Below the pieces are notes generated by a model. It ran no database searches. It was not told where the DNA came from and saw only the letters and a list, made by a program, of their open reading frames with translations. From Candidatus Margulisiibacteriota bacterium (GTDB lineage Bacteria > Margulisbacteria > Termititenacia > Termititenacales > Termititenacaceae): a stretch of DNA of 43,861 nt. Position numbers and translations under genes: made by a program. Each line of letters starts with the position of its first letter. The first letter of the stretch is position 1. Location of the stretch: assembly GCA_031274525.1 (NCBI GenBank), contig JAISQA010000062.1, positions 1 through 43,861 of the forward strand, written 5' to 3'. Below, piece after piece: positions 1-8,087 of the stretch.

Positions 1-198
1 CCCGTACAGCGCCACCGCCTCGATAAAAGCGATGCCGATGAAAATCAACGGCCGGATCTTATCCAGGATCTCCGGCTGGCGCGCCACGCTGTCAAAAGCT
101 TTGCTCATCATCATGCCGATGCCGAACGCTCCGCCCAGAGCTGCCAGTCCCATACATACCGCCGCGCCGATATAAGCCGCCCATAAGGTACTTTCCAT
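1..198 (-). CDS. atpE: ATP synthase F0 subunit c (partial)
   Basis: Membrane rotor subunit of the F-type ATP synthase, cut by the left window edge. The visible 66 codons start at an ATG preceded by GGAGG and encode the first transmembrane helix, the polar loop ARQPE and the second helix with IAFIEAVALYG. The Glu in that motif is the ion carrier. It is followed by Ala rather than Ser/Thr, and Met occupies the place where sodium-type rings carry Gln, so I infer proton rather than sodium coupling. It lies just downstream of atpB on the same strand. The missing C-terminus should be only about 10-20 residues. Confidence 0.95.
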   Translation of the reverse strand, partial: MESTLWAAYIGAAVCMGLAALGGAFGIGMMMSKAFDSVARQPEILDKIRPLIFIGIAFIEAVALYG

Positions 199-223
199 TT
201 TCTGCCTCCTTAAAAATTATCGC

Positions 224-949
224 TTAATGACCCTCGCCGCTTGATTCGCCGATGGATAAAGCGCTTAAAAAAGTAAAAACATAAGCCTGAATTACACAGA
301 CGCAAAGTTCAAATAAAATAATCAGCACCGCGCCGCCGGAAGCAAAAAAGCCCACCAGTATATTATTGAAAATAGCCGTAAAGCCCAGAATGCTGATCAA
401 AAGCAGATGCCCGCCGGACATATTGGCAAACAGACGAATGGCCAGAGAGAAGGGCTTGAACAGCTGGCTGATGATCTCAATCGGCAGGAGGATCAGCAGC
501 ATCGGCCCTTTGACGCCTTCCGGCAGCAGGCTCCTGAAAAAATGCAGCGGCCCATTCTGCCGCAGACGCACAAACAGAGCGATCAGAAAAACCAGCGCCG
601 CCAGAGCCGCGGTCACATTGATATTGCCGGTCACCGCGGACAAGCCCGGCACCGCGCCCAGCCAGCCGCTGGCCAGAATAAATAAAAACACGGACAAAAA
701 CAGCGGCGTCCAGGTTTTTTTATCAAGCTCTGTCGGGACAACAATCTGGTTTTCGATAAATTCCACCGTGTATTCCAGCAGGTTTTGCAGCAGCCGGACC
801 GGCCGCCAGTCCAGACGGCGCACCGCCAGTAAAAGGAAAATACTCAAAACCAGAACCGCCAAAAAATTCAAAAGCACCGGAGCGGTGATAGAGATATCTA
901 ATCCGCCCAAATATAATTTCAGGAAAACCCGCGCCGTTTCATTGTACAT
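224..949 (-). CDS. atpB: ATP synthase F0 subunit a
   Basis: Stator subunit a, which forms the ion half-channels against the c ring in the inner membrane. Five to six hydrophobic helices are evident. The signature SLAIRLFANMSGGHLL carries the essential Arg of helix 4-5 (Arg210 in E. coli). About 241 residues, normal for the family. I chose the ATG at 949; a GTG two codons upstream (955) is an alternative, and neither has a strong ribosome-binding site. It sits between the AtpZ/I-like gene and atpE, the usual order of an atp operon, so the rest of the operon should lie to the left of the window. Confidence 0.95.
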   Translation of the reverse strand: MYNETARVFLKLYLGGLDISITAPVLLNFLAVLVLSIFLLLAVRRLDWRPVRLLQNLLEYTVEFIENQIVVPTELDKKTWTPLFLSVFLFILASGWLGAVPGLSAVTGNINVTAALAALVFLIALFVRLRQNGPLHFFRSLLPEGVKGPMLLILLPIEIISQLFKPFSLAIRLFANMSGGHLLLISILGFTAIFNNILVGFFASGGAVLIILFELCVCVIQAYVFTFLSALSIGESSGEGH

Positions 950-999
950 TACCACACCCGCCAGACTGACGGCCTAAAAAATAGACCTAAAAAACCGTG

Positions 1000-1200
1000 T
1001 TATTTTTTTGGGGTAGCGCCCTTGATTATTTTGTACAAGCTATAACCTTCAAGCAGAAACCCCAGTAAAAGCAGGAGAGCTAAAATATTCGCTCCTGTCT
1101 CAAACTTCGCATCCAGCCATTTGCCCGCCAGAGCCGCGGCGCCGACCACTACGGCCGACTCGAAAGCCCAGTTCAGGAACTGTCTGTCCGCCCTGTTCAT
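1000..1200 (-). CDS. AtpZ/AtpI-like ATP synthase accessory protein
   Basis: A 66-residue protein with two predicted membrane helices, the first around residues 12-28 and the second around 37-58, rich in Ala and Leu. Position directly upstream of atpB, size and the W-x-D loop between the helices fit the AtpZ/AtpI (ATPase_gene1) family. Those proteins help c-ring assembly or carry Mg2+/Ca2+. I see no strong ribosome-binding site. The family call rests on context plus topology, so atpI versus atpZ cannot be decided here. Confidence 0.75.
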   Translation of the reverse strand: MNRADRQFLNWAFESAVVVGAAALAGKWLDAKFETGANILALLLLLGFLLEGYSLYKIIKGATPKK

Positions 1201-1266
1201 TCCGCCAATACTAACTCCAAGCGCGCCAAATGTAAATAATTGCGGAAGCTCAGCCGAATAGCAAAA

Positions 1267-3624
1267 TTACCGCAGCTCCGCGTTGAGCACTCTTTTTAAT
1301 TCGCTGACGATGCGCTCGTGCATACCGGCGATCTCCTCATCTTTGAGCGTGCGGTCTGGTGCCCGGTAAGTAAGCGAATAAGCCAGCGAGACTTTACCGG
1401 CGGGCACATTCTGCCCGGTGTAATAATCAAACAATTCGATTTTCTCGACATTCTCGCCCGCCGCGGAGTATATAACTTTTTCTATTTCCGCCGCGGTGAC
1501 TTTCCGGTCGAGCACAAAAGCCATGTCCCTGACCGCCGCTGGATAGGGGGAAAAATCCTGAAATACTTTTGCAAAGCGGGCCATTTTAGCCAGCAGCTCC
1601 AGATCGATATCCAGCGCATACACCGGCCGGGCAAAGCCCAGTTTTTTCTGAATCAACGGCGACAGCTCTCCGGCGCTCAAACAGGGCAGCTCCAAAGACT
1701 TGCCCGGATGCAGGAACACGGACTTAGAACGCTGTAATTTTTTGAGCGGCACACTACATTCTGCCAAAACAGCCTCCACCAGCCCCTTGAGCCAGTAAAA
1801 ATCCACGCTTATTTTTTGCTCCTGATTTAAGGCCCCGGTCAAAATATCGCCGGTCAGCACCGCCGCCGCTCTGAGCTGCTCGCCCTGCCGGGTATAGACT
1901 TTGGCGATCTCATACAGCGCCACATCCCCGATCTGCTGAGCCTGATTGGCCGCCACGCCCAGACACAGCTGGGGGAGCAAGGACTGGCGCAGCACAGACT
2001 CCTCCACCGAAAGCGGATTGGTTATTTTAACAGGCTCCTGAAACTGCTCCGGCAGGCCGATATTTTTGTACACCTCCGGCGAAGTCAGAGAATAAGTTTT
2101 GGTCTCGGAAAGCCCGCCGGCCTGTAATACACGGTGTATTACAGAAATTACCCGGTCTTTCGGGGCTGGAGCTTCCGGCGGCACCGTCACCTGCGGATAG
2201 GTGGCCGGTATCGCGGCATATCCGGCTATCCGGGCTACTTCTTCGATAAGATCAATCTCCCGATACACATCGTGTGTACGGCCGGACGGCACGGTCACCA
2301 CATACTTAGCGCCTTCCGCCCGCGGCTTGAATTGCAGCCGCTCCAGAATGGCTATTATTTCTTTTTCGGTCAGCTGCGTGCCCAGCACTTTATTCACCCG
2401 CTCCGGGCGCAGCTCGACAGTGAGCGGCTGAGGACGGCCGGGAGCCAGATCCACAATATCAGAAATAATTTCTCCCCCCGCGGTCTGCTGGAACAGCTCC
2501 AGCGCGCGGAAAAAACCATCTTCCACGCCGTCAAAAGAGACCTGTTTCTCATAACGCACCGAGGAATCCGAACGCACCGCCGTCGCGCGGGAAGTCTGGC
2601 GAATAGACAGCGGAGCGAAATACGCCGCTTCCAGCAGAATAGTCTCCGTATCCTCATACACGCCGGATTCCAGACCGCCCATAATGCCGGCCAGAGCCAC
2701 CGGCCGGTCAGCATCGGCAATGACCAGCATCTCCGGCGTTAATTTAATTTCTTTTTCCGCCAGAGTCTTAATAATTTCTCCGGGCTTAGCGCGGCGGGCT
2801 ATTATCCTGCCGCCGTGCAGCCGGCGGTAGTCAAAAGTATGCAGCGGCTGGCCAAGTTCATTCAGCACAAAATTGGTCACATCGACCACATTATTGATCG
2901 GCCGCAAGCCCGCAGCACACAGCCGTTTTTGCAGCCAGTCCGGCGAGGGCGCGATCTTTACCCGCAGAATACAGCCCATGTACCGGCCGCAAAGTTCCGG
3001 GGCCTCTATAGTAATATCCGCTTTTTTTTCCGTGCCGGGTTTAAGATCTTTTTTGATCCGCGGCAGTTTCAGCGGCGCGCCGGAGGCTGCGGCCACTTCA
3101 ATAGCGATATTCCGATAAGACTGCAAATCGCCGCGGTTGGGCAGGACACCCAGCTCGTACACCGCGTCATTCAAACCGGCGTATTCGGCAAAATCCGCGC
3201 CGACCGGAGCGTCCTCAGGCAGTTCTATAATGCCGGTCTGCCCGGCAGATAAGCCCAGTTCTTTTTCCGAACAGCACATCCCGTAAGAATCCACGCCGCG
3301 CAGTCTGGCTTTAGCCAGCTTAATGCCGCCCGGCAGTTCCGCGCCGACCAGAGCCAGTGCGGTTTTCAAGCCGGGACGCACATTAGGCGCACCGCAGACT
3401 ATTTGTAATTCTTCTTTGCCAGCAGCCACTTTCAACACATGCAGTTTGTCCGCCTGCGGGTGCGGGTTTACTTCTTTGATCTGCGCGACGACCACGCCCT
3501 TGACCGCACCGCCCGCCTGAAAACTCTCCACTTCCAGAATTTTGGCGTTAAAAAGTTCATACAATTCCTGCGGCGACTGTTTGATGTCCACGTAGTCTTT
3601 GAGCCAATTTAACGAAATACGCAC
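1267..3624 (-). CDS. pheT: Phenylalanyl-tRNA synthetase beta subunit
   Basis: Large subunit of the (alpha-beta)2 enzyme that charges tRNA-Phe. The 785 residues include the EMAP-like tRNA-binding domain (about 39-150, with [10 protein letters not shown]), the B3/B4 editing region, the B5 domain and a C-terminal FDX-ACB anticodon-binding domain (about 690-785, with [14 protein letters not shown]). It starts at GTG 3624 preceded by GGAGAG at good spacing. Bacterial-type full length. It follows pheS with a 59-bp gap and is presumably cotranscribed with it. Confidence 0.97.
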   Translation of the reverse strand: MRISLNWLKDYVDIKQSPQELYELFNAKILEVESFQAGGAVKGVVVAQIKEVNPHPQADKLHVLKVAAGKEELQIVCGAPNVRPGLKTALALVGAELPGGIKLAKARLRGVDSYGMCCSEKELGLSAGQTGIIELPEDAPVGADFAEYAGLNDAVYELGVLPNRGDLQSYRNIAIEVAAASGAPLKLPRIKKDLKPGTEKKADITIEAPELCGRYMGCILRVKIAPSPDWLQKRLCAAGLRPINNVVDVTNFVLNELGQPLHTFDYRRLHGGRIIARRAKPGEIIKTLAEKEIKLTPEMLVIADADRPVALAGIMGGLESGVYEDTETILLEAAYFAPLSIRQTSRATAVRSDSSVRYEKQVSFDGVEDGFFRALELFQQTAGGEIISDIVDLAPGRPQPLTVELRPERVNKVLGTQLTEKEIIAILERLQFKPRAEGAKYVVTVPSGRTHDVYREIDLIEEVARIAGYAAIPATYPQVTVPPEAPAPKDRVISVIHRVLQAGGLSETKTYSLTSPEVYKNIGLPEQFQEPVKITNPLSVEESVLRQSLLPQLCLGVAANQAQQIGDVALYEIAKVYTRQGEQLRAAAVLTGDILTGALNQEQKISVDFYWLKGLVEAVLAECSVPLKKLQRSKSVFLHPGKSLELPCLSAGELSPLIQKKLGFARPVYALDIDLELLAKMARFAKVFQDFSPYPAAVRDMAFVLDRKVTAAEIEKVIYSAAGENVEKIELFDYYTGQNVPAGKVSLAYSLTYRAPDRTLKDEEIAGMHERIVSELKRVLNAELR

Positions 3625-3683
3625 ACTGCTCTCCTAATTTTTAAATCTTTTACGGCGGCTGCTTTGCAGCCCTGCAGTACTCC

Positions 3684-4700
3684 TCAAAATTGCCGCAAAA
3701 ACCGCAAGTCCGACGCATAGAACAAACGAATATCTTTGACACCGTATTTGAGCATCGCGATGCGCTCAATTCCCAGACCAAAAGCAAAGCCGCTGTATTT
3801 TTCCGGATCGATCCTGACCGCCTGAAAAACATTGGGATCGACCGAGCCGCAGCCCAGAATCTCGATCCAGCCGGTGCTTTTGCAGAGCGGACAGCCCCGG
3901 CCACCGCAGACAAAACATTCCACATCGACCTCGGCCGACGGCTCTGTAAAAGGAAAATAGGAATTACGAAAACGGACTTTGCGCTGCGCGCCGAACATTC
4001 TCCGGAGGAATAATTCCAGCGTGCCTTTGAGATCGCCGAAAGTAATGTCCTCGCCCACGGCCAATCCCTCGACCTGATGAAACACCGGCGAATGGGTCAC
4101 GTCCGCGTCACAGCGGTAAACCCGGCCCGGCATAATGGATTTGATAGGTAGCACGCCTTTCTCCATGAGGCGGATCTGCACCGGCGAAGTGTGCGTGCGC
4201 AGCAAGCGTCCGTCATCTACATAAAAAGTATCATGCATATCGCGCGCCGGATGGTCTTTGGGAATATTCAGCGCCTCAAAATTATGAAAGTCATCCTCTA
4301 TGTCCGGCCCCTCCGCGACGGTATAACCCAGCTCGCCGAAAATCTGCCGTATCTCGTTTTCCGTGGTGGTGAGAATATGCGGCCGACCGGCGGGAATCCG
4401 GCGCCCCGGCAGCGTAATATCAATAGTTTCCGCCGTCAGTTTTTTTTGCAGCTCGGCATCCTCCAGTTCGGACAGGCGGCTGTCCAGCGCGGCGGTAAGC
4501 GCGGCTTTTACTTCATTGCCGACCCGGCCGATCAGCGGTCTTTCTGTTTTAGACAAACCGCCCAGACCGTTCAGGATAGCGGTCAATTCGCCTTTTTTAC
4601 CCAGATATTTTATTTTCAAATCTTCCAGAGATTTTATACTGTCGATTTTATGGATGTCGCGCAAGGCGGCGGCTTTTAATTCGTTTAGTTTATTCTGCAT
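3684..4700 (-). CDS. pheS: Phenylalanyl-tRNA synthetase alpha subunit
   Basis: Catalytic subunit of phenylalanyl-tRNA synthetase. An N-terminal coiled-coil region (about 1-85) precedes the class II catalytic core with motif 2 (VYRCDADVTHSPVFHQVEGL) and motif 3 (FAFGLGIERIAML). The ATG at 4700 gives 338 residues, the usual family length. An in-frame TTG at 4727 would add nine residues, but no homologous extension is expected. It is followed by pheT. Upstream on the same strand lies cassette A of the cysteine-repeat system, whose transcript could read into pheST. Confidence 0.96.
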   Translation of the reverse strand: MQNKLNELKAAALRDIHKIDSIKSLEDLKIKYLGKKGELTAILNGLGGLSKTERPLIGRVGNEVKAALTAALDSRLSELEDAELQKKLTAETIDITLPGRRIPAGRPHILTTTENEIRQIFGELGYTVAEGPDIEDDFHNFEALNIPKDHPARDMHDTFYVDDGRLLRTHTSPVQIRLMEKGVLPIKSIMPGRVYRCDADVTHSPVFHQVEGLAVGEDITFGDLKGTLELFLRRMFGAQRKVRFRNSYFPFTEPSAEVDVECFVCGGRGCPLCKSTGWIEILGCGSVDPNVFQAVRIDPEKYSGFAFGLGIERIAMLKYGVKDIRLFYASDLRFLRQF

Positions 4701-4789
4701 ATGTATCCCAGCTAAAATACCCGGCAATTACAACCGGCGCCCGCCGGATTCGTCTATTCAGCCCGGACGAAAAATCACTCCTCCGGGGT

Positions 4790-5161
4790 TTAGGTGACCG
4801 GCAGCAACACGTAAAAACCACAGGTGTCCAAATCCACAAAAGTGCCTTCGGACGGCAGCTCGTATTTGGCCAGCATATCCCGCCACCAGACACGCCGCAG
4901 GGTCATCGCTTCAGCCCGGGCATTCAAAGCCGCGGAGACAAACATCTGCACCTGATCCTGGGTCACATTGGAGGGAAAATCCACCGGCTGGCTGGCCTGT
5001 GCAGCCACGTTAATCCGGTTATTTATCGTAATAAGCTCATCGACTTCCGCTCTGGTCGCGTTAACGCCCAGATCCTGACGAATATCGTGAATTTGACCGC
5101 ATTTCGGGCAGACTCGCGGGTCGTTATTCGTTGTTTTACGTACTGTATCCTTTTCTGGCAT
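4790..5161 (-). CDS. CXXX-system accessory protein with CPKCG knuckle (copy A2)
   Basis: A 123-residue protein with no known enzymatic motif. The N-terminus is a short charged stretch, then PRVCPKCGQIHDIRQDLG, a CxxC zinc-knuckle-like element. The remainder aligns with four other proteins in this window: an INNRINVAAQA motif, a helical stretch ending in a Trp pair (RRVWWRDMLAKY), and a C-terminal strand pair around VDLDTCGFYV. GAGGTG lies five bases before the ATG. It is the last gene of cassette A and is more diverged than its neighbour at 5349. By family and position I infer an accessory or substrate-binding role in the radical SAM peptide system. Start and frame are secure; the function is not known. 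Confidence 0.8.
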   Translation of the reverse strand: MPEKDTVRKTTNNDPRVCPKCGQIHDIRQDLGVNATRAEVDELITINNRINVAAQASQPVDFPSNVTQDQVQMFVSAALNARAEAMTLRRVWWRDMLAKYELPSEGTFVDLDTCGFYVLLPVT

Positions 5162-5348
5162 AATGCACCTCGCTTACGAATTAACCTATAGTAACACTTT
5201 AACAATTTTATTAAAAGCAGCAAATTTTAGCGGCAACGGCACGGCATTGCGGCGTGCCGCAATCTCAGCCTCGCTATTGCCCGCAAACCCGCATCTATTA
5301 TGCGCCGGTGTCCGGAAACCCGCTGCTACATCCGGAAGTCCAGTTACG

Positions 5349-5765
5349 TTAGTGGTGCACGTCCTGCCCCGGCGGCACGGCAACATAAAACTCCCCGCTG
5401 TCCATATCCACGAACACATTTTCATCTTTCGGCAATTCCGTATACTTCGCCAGTATCTCCTGCCACCATTTGCGCTGCAGGGCCAGCGCCTCGGCTTTCG
5501 CCTCCAGAGCCGCCGAGACAAACAGCTGCACCTGCTCTTTCGTCACGTTCGGCTGCACGTCCACCGGCTGCGCCGCCTGTTCCGCCACGCTCACCCGGTT
5601 ATTTATCAGCACCAGACTCTCCACTTCCTCCCGTGTCGCCTTGATACCCAGATCCTTACGTATATCGTGTATCTTCCCGCATTTCGGGCACACCCGCGGG
5701 TCTTTCTCCTGTGAGGTATTACCTCCCGTTGTGGTTACTTCCTTACTATCTTTTTTCTCTGCCAT
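5349..5765 (-). CDS. CXXX-system accessory protein with CPKCG knuckle (copy A1)
   Basis: A 138-residue soluble protein, nearly identical from the CPKCG knuckle onward to the protein at 16044-16436. Order: charged N-terminus (1-22), PRVCPKCGKIHDIRKDLG (about 23-40), then the shared accessory domain with LINNRVSVAEQ, a Trp-Trp pair in QRKWWQEIL, and a C-terminal strand FVDMDSGEFYVAV. AAGGAGG precedes the ATG at good spacing. It lies downstream of the radical SAM gene, separated by a repeat-bearing spacer. I infer that the CxxC binds metal alone or as a dimer, and that the protein helps the maturase, perhaps as an RRE-like or chaperone component. This is not established. Confidence 0.85.
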   Translation of the reverse strand: MAEKKDSKEVTTTGGNTSQEKDPRVCPKCGKIHDIRKDLGIKATREEVESLVLINNRVSVAEQAAQPVDVQPNVTKEQVQLFVSAALEAKAEALALQRKWWQEILAKYTELPKDENVFVDMDSGEFYVAVPPGQDVHH

Positions 5766-5885
5766 GATTGCCTCCTTGTTTTTTTATTCCTCTAGAGCCG
5801 CACACCGGGCGGAGCGGTCAGTGAGCCTGTGGGCGTCGAGCGGAGCCGAGACGCCGAACTGTCGGGGTGTGGCGGACTGAGGGTG
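5766..5885. repeat. Non-coding spacer with 12-nt-loop hairpin, shared with cassette B
   Basis: This spacer between the radical SAM gene and the CPKCG protein is clearly homologous to 16437-16583 in cassette B, including the ribosome-binding site. At 5832-5855 the arms GGCGTC/GACGCC enclose the loop GAGCGGAGCCGA. The same loop recurs twice in cassette B. The sequence abuts the stop codon of the radical SAM gene. It has no U-tract, so it is not a classical terminator; it may act in mRNA processing or stability. Confidence 0.7.
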
Positions 5886-7091
5886 TCACACCCCCGGTAT
5901 CACCTTCCCGTTCTCATCAAAGGACTTTGTGCCCTCTAATTTGTCGTACTCCTCCCAGTACTTGCGGCTCCATTTACTCTGCAGCTTGTGTATCTCGCAA
6001 ATGTTCGTCTGCCGGTAAAATTCCCCCTTCTCCGCAAACGCTCCCCCGATACACCACGCGCACGCGCTCTCCACCGCACATTCCATACACTTCTGCGGCG
6101 AAATTTTCTTACGTGTCTGGCTGCGCACCGTCTCGAAACGTTCCTTGTGATTGAGGCCGTTCCACACGTCGCCCACATAAAAGTCCAGCTTACGGCTGTG
6201 CATCGTATTCGGACTAAATCTGAAGCACGGGTATATCTTCCCGTTTATGGATAAACAGGGCATGGAGCCCGACCCGCACCAACCCTTGTCCGGGTCTTTC
6301 ATGGCCTCCCCTATCCCGAAGCCCTTGTCGAACATGCTCACATGCAGATCATGTCTGTGCTCCAGTATGTAATATATTGACCTCTCCATTTCACTATCTA
6401 ATTGCTCTAAGTCAGTTTGGGTCAGCTTCATGTCCTCAAAGATAAAGTTTATATTTACATGCTTTAAGCCCATTTCTTCATGCAGATACTTTATGGATTT
6501 ATATAAATAAGGGATAGTCTCCTTATTACACGTCGCCTTGGTCGCCGCGCTGTCTATTCCTGTCCACGCTATATACCAGTCCCACCACTTCATTATGTCT
6601 TTCATCGTCCCCCGCCCGTCCTTATGTATACGGTTACGGTCGTGTATCTCCGGACAGCCGTCCACGGATACCCCTATGGACAGATTATTCTTGTATTTCA
6701 GCATGAAATCACGCACTTTAGGGTCTTCAAAAAGCGTCCCGTTACTGGATATACTAGCCCGCCACCGGTACGCCCATTTATGGTTAAGGGATACTGCTTT
6801 GTATGTATAATATTGCAGTATCCTGTCCAGCAGTTCCGGCACCATTAAAGCATCACCGCCGATGAAGTCCAGTATTAATCCCTGCTGCAAGATCCACGCG
6901 CTATCCGTACCTTTCGCATTTATGGGATCTTCGTCCGTTAAGATAATATCTATGAACTTCTGCGCGTACTCAAAGGGCAGGTCTCCGGGCTTCTTATCCA
7001 CCTCATAGCAGTACTTACACCGCAGGTTACAGTCCTCCGTCACCTGAAAGGTGACGCTCAAGCCTTCATAATTCTTTATCGCGGGTATCAT
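5886..7091 (-). CDS. Radical SAM/SPASM peptide maturase, cassette A
   Basis: A 401-residue radical SAM enzyme. CNLRCKYC at 21-28 supplies the three cysteines of the SAM-binding 4Fe-4S cluster; FIGGDAL near 77-82 is the GGE/GGD-type SAM contact. The C-terminal region carries Cys 272, 279, 289, 335, 338, 344, 347 and 365 in a SPASM-like arrangement, implying two auxiliary clusters. RBS GAGGGGA precedes the ATG. SPASM enzymes of this build install crosslinks in ribosomal peptides; the neighbouring protein of 77 cysteines is the obvious substrate. I recall an NCBIfam model named radical SAM peptide maturase, CXXX-repeat target family, which fits. The actual chemistry (thioether, epimerisation or other) cannot be read from sequence. 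Confidence 0.93.
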   Translation of the reverse strand: MIPAIKNYEGLSVTFQVTEDCNLRCKYCYEVDKKPGDLPFEYAQKFIDIILTDEDPINAKGTDSAWILQQGLILDFIGGDALMVPELLDRILQYYTYKAVSLNHKWAYRWRASISSNGTLFEDPKVRDFMLKYKNNLSIGVSVDGCPEIHDRNRIHKDGRGTMKDIMKWWDWYIAWTGIDSAATKATCNKETIPYLYKSIKYLHEEMGLKHVNINFIFEDMKLTQTDLEQLDSEMERSIYYILEHRHDLHVSMFDKGFGIGEAMKDPDKGWCGSGSMPCLSINGKIYPCFRFSPNTMHSRKLDFYVGDVWNGLNHKERFETVRSQTRKKISPQKCMECAVESACAWCIGGAFAEKGEFYRQTNICEIHKLQSKWSRKYWEEYDKLEGTKSFDENGKVIPGV

Positions 7092-7213
7092 TTACATTCC
7101 CCTCTTATTCTTTTAATACAGCTGCGCGGATATTTGCTCCGCTGGCGGCGGGGGCGTTCCAGCCTGACGCTACCAGCAGCGTGTTTCACCAAAATATTCA
7201 CCCCGCTGGTGTA
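7092..7213. repeat. Spacer with short repeat shared with cassette B
   Basis: A 122-bp gap between the 96-residue protein and the radical SAM gene. In cassette B the corresponding gap is 2 bp. Positions about 7125-7200 match 17095-17170 closely, including ATATTTGCTCCGCTGGCGG, GTTCCAGCCT and CACCAAAATATT. No open frame is conserved between the two copies. It looks like an inserted repeat unit. Confidence 0.6.
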
Positions 7214-7504
7214 TCACCCCGCCAGATACAGTTCTGAACGGCCAAAATCTATATACAGCCTGTATCTGTCACTTTGTGCCACGCCGTGCTGTGCGGCCAG
7301 CTCCCGCCAGTAGTTCTCCTGCAAGTACTGCGCGTCCGCATACGAAAACAGCGCTTCCTTGAAGAACCGGGTCACTTCCGCCGCGGACAGGCCGCCGGGC
7401 ACCGCTCCGGGGCGCGTGAGCTGCTCTGCGCAGGTCAGCTTATTATTAATTATTTCCAGCCCTCTAATATCGTCCCGCGTCAGCAGGGCTATTTTTTGTC
7501 TCAT
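7214..7504 (-). CDS. CXXX-system small accessory protein (short form), cassette A
   Basis: A 96-residue protein lacking the CPKCG knuckle but otherwise homologous to the proteins at 4790, 5349, 16044 and 18398. Shared landmarks are an N-terminal L-[TS]-[RK]-DDI, IINNKLTCAEQ, an aromatic helix (QENYWREL), and a C-terminal strand pair LYIDFGRSELYL. It probably corresponds to what NCBIfam calls CXXX repeat peptide modification system protein (recalled, not searched). It lies between the cysteine-repeat gene and the radical SAM gene in both cassettes, so it is a core member of the system. No catalytic motif is visible; I infer a leader-binding or scaffold role. RBS is GAGGAGC. Confidence 0.85.
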   Translation of the reverse strand: MRQKIALLTRDDIRGLEIINNKLTCAEQLTRPGAVPGGLSAAEVTRFFKEALFSYADAQYLQENYWRELAAQHGVAQSDRYRLYIDFGRSELYLAG

Positions 7505-8087
7505 AGTTGCTCCTCTACGTTCAGGCTGCGCGAATATTTTGCCTCGCGCGCCATAGATATGTTCTGTCTCCCCTCACCGCAACGCTCTGTTCAGATAGTA
7601 GACACTCCCTGCTAAGACCGTTCACCCTTTTCGCTATTTACTGCCCTCGCCGCTGGCATGAGGCCGCTTTTGCTCCTGTCCGTGTCACGGAACAGCCATT
7701 CCCTTACAGGCTATCTTCCGCAACACGTTGCACCTAATGGTGTGCTTGCGACTGCGAGCGACCACAAGTCGCCGCAGGAGTGTCGCCAGCTAATCAAGCT
7801 GGCGGCTGGGCCTCACTTAACTTCGCTTCGCTTGTTAAGTTCGTCGTGCGGGCGCGCTTCTCCAAAACATTCGCTCCGCTTTAACATTCTCTTTATTTAC
7901 TCCGGCAATGGCAGGACAAATATTTTGCCAGAGCGCGTTTTGGCTCGAACTTAACACCCTTGGCTTGTCGCCTGCGGGTACTTCCTCGCGTGCAATGAAA
8001 TGCACGCTCGGTCGCAAGCACAAAGGGCGACGTTAAGTGAGAGGCCACGGCGCGCGGAGGCAAGGATATTTGTCCTGCCATTAGCAA
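7505..8087. repeat. Non-coding mosaic repeat region inside cassette A
   Basis: 583 bp without a convincing gene, between the cysteine-repeat gene and the 96-residue protein. About 7525-7733 is homologous (roughly 85% over its best 145 bp, no indels there) to 16597-16808, and partly to 16873-17060. Differences fall at all codon positions, and the minus-strand frame has stops, so it is not coding. Hairpins lie at 7748-7772, 7784-7804 (CGCCAGC arms), 7815-7840 (ACTTAAC arms, 12-nt loop TTCGCTTCGCTT), 7988-8007 (GCGTGCA arms) and 8011-8031. A longer inverted pair joins 7907-7929 and 8059-8082. The 22-bp equivalent spacer in cassette B shows that this block is an insertion. Confidence 0.7.

Noticed and set aside
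7507-7737. Plus-strand frame conserved between repeat copies, possible small gene
   Set aside because: Similar frames stay open in two copies, but substitutions are mostly non-synonymous and there is no ribosome-binding site.
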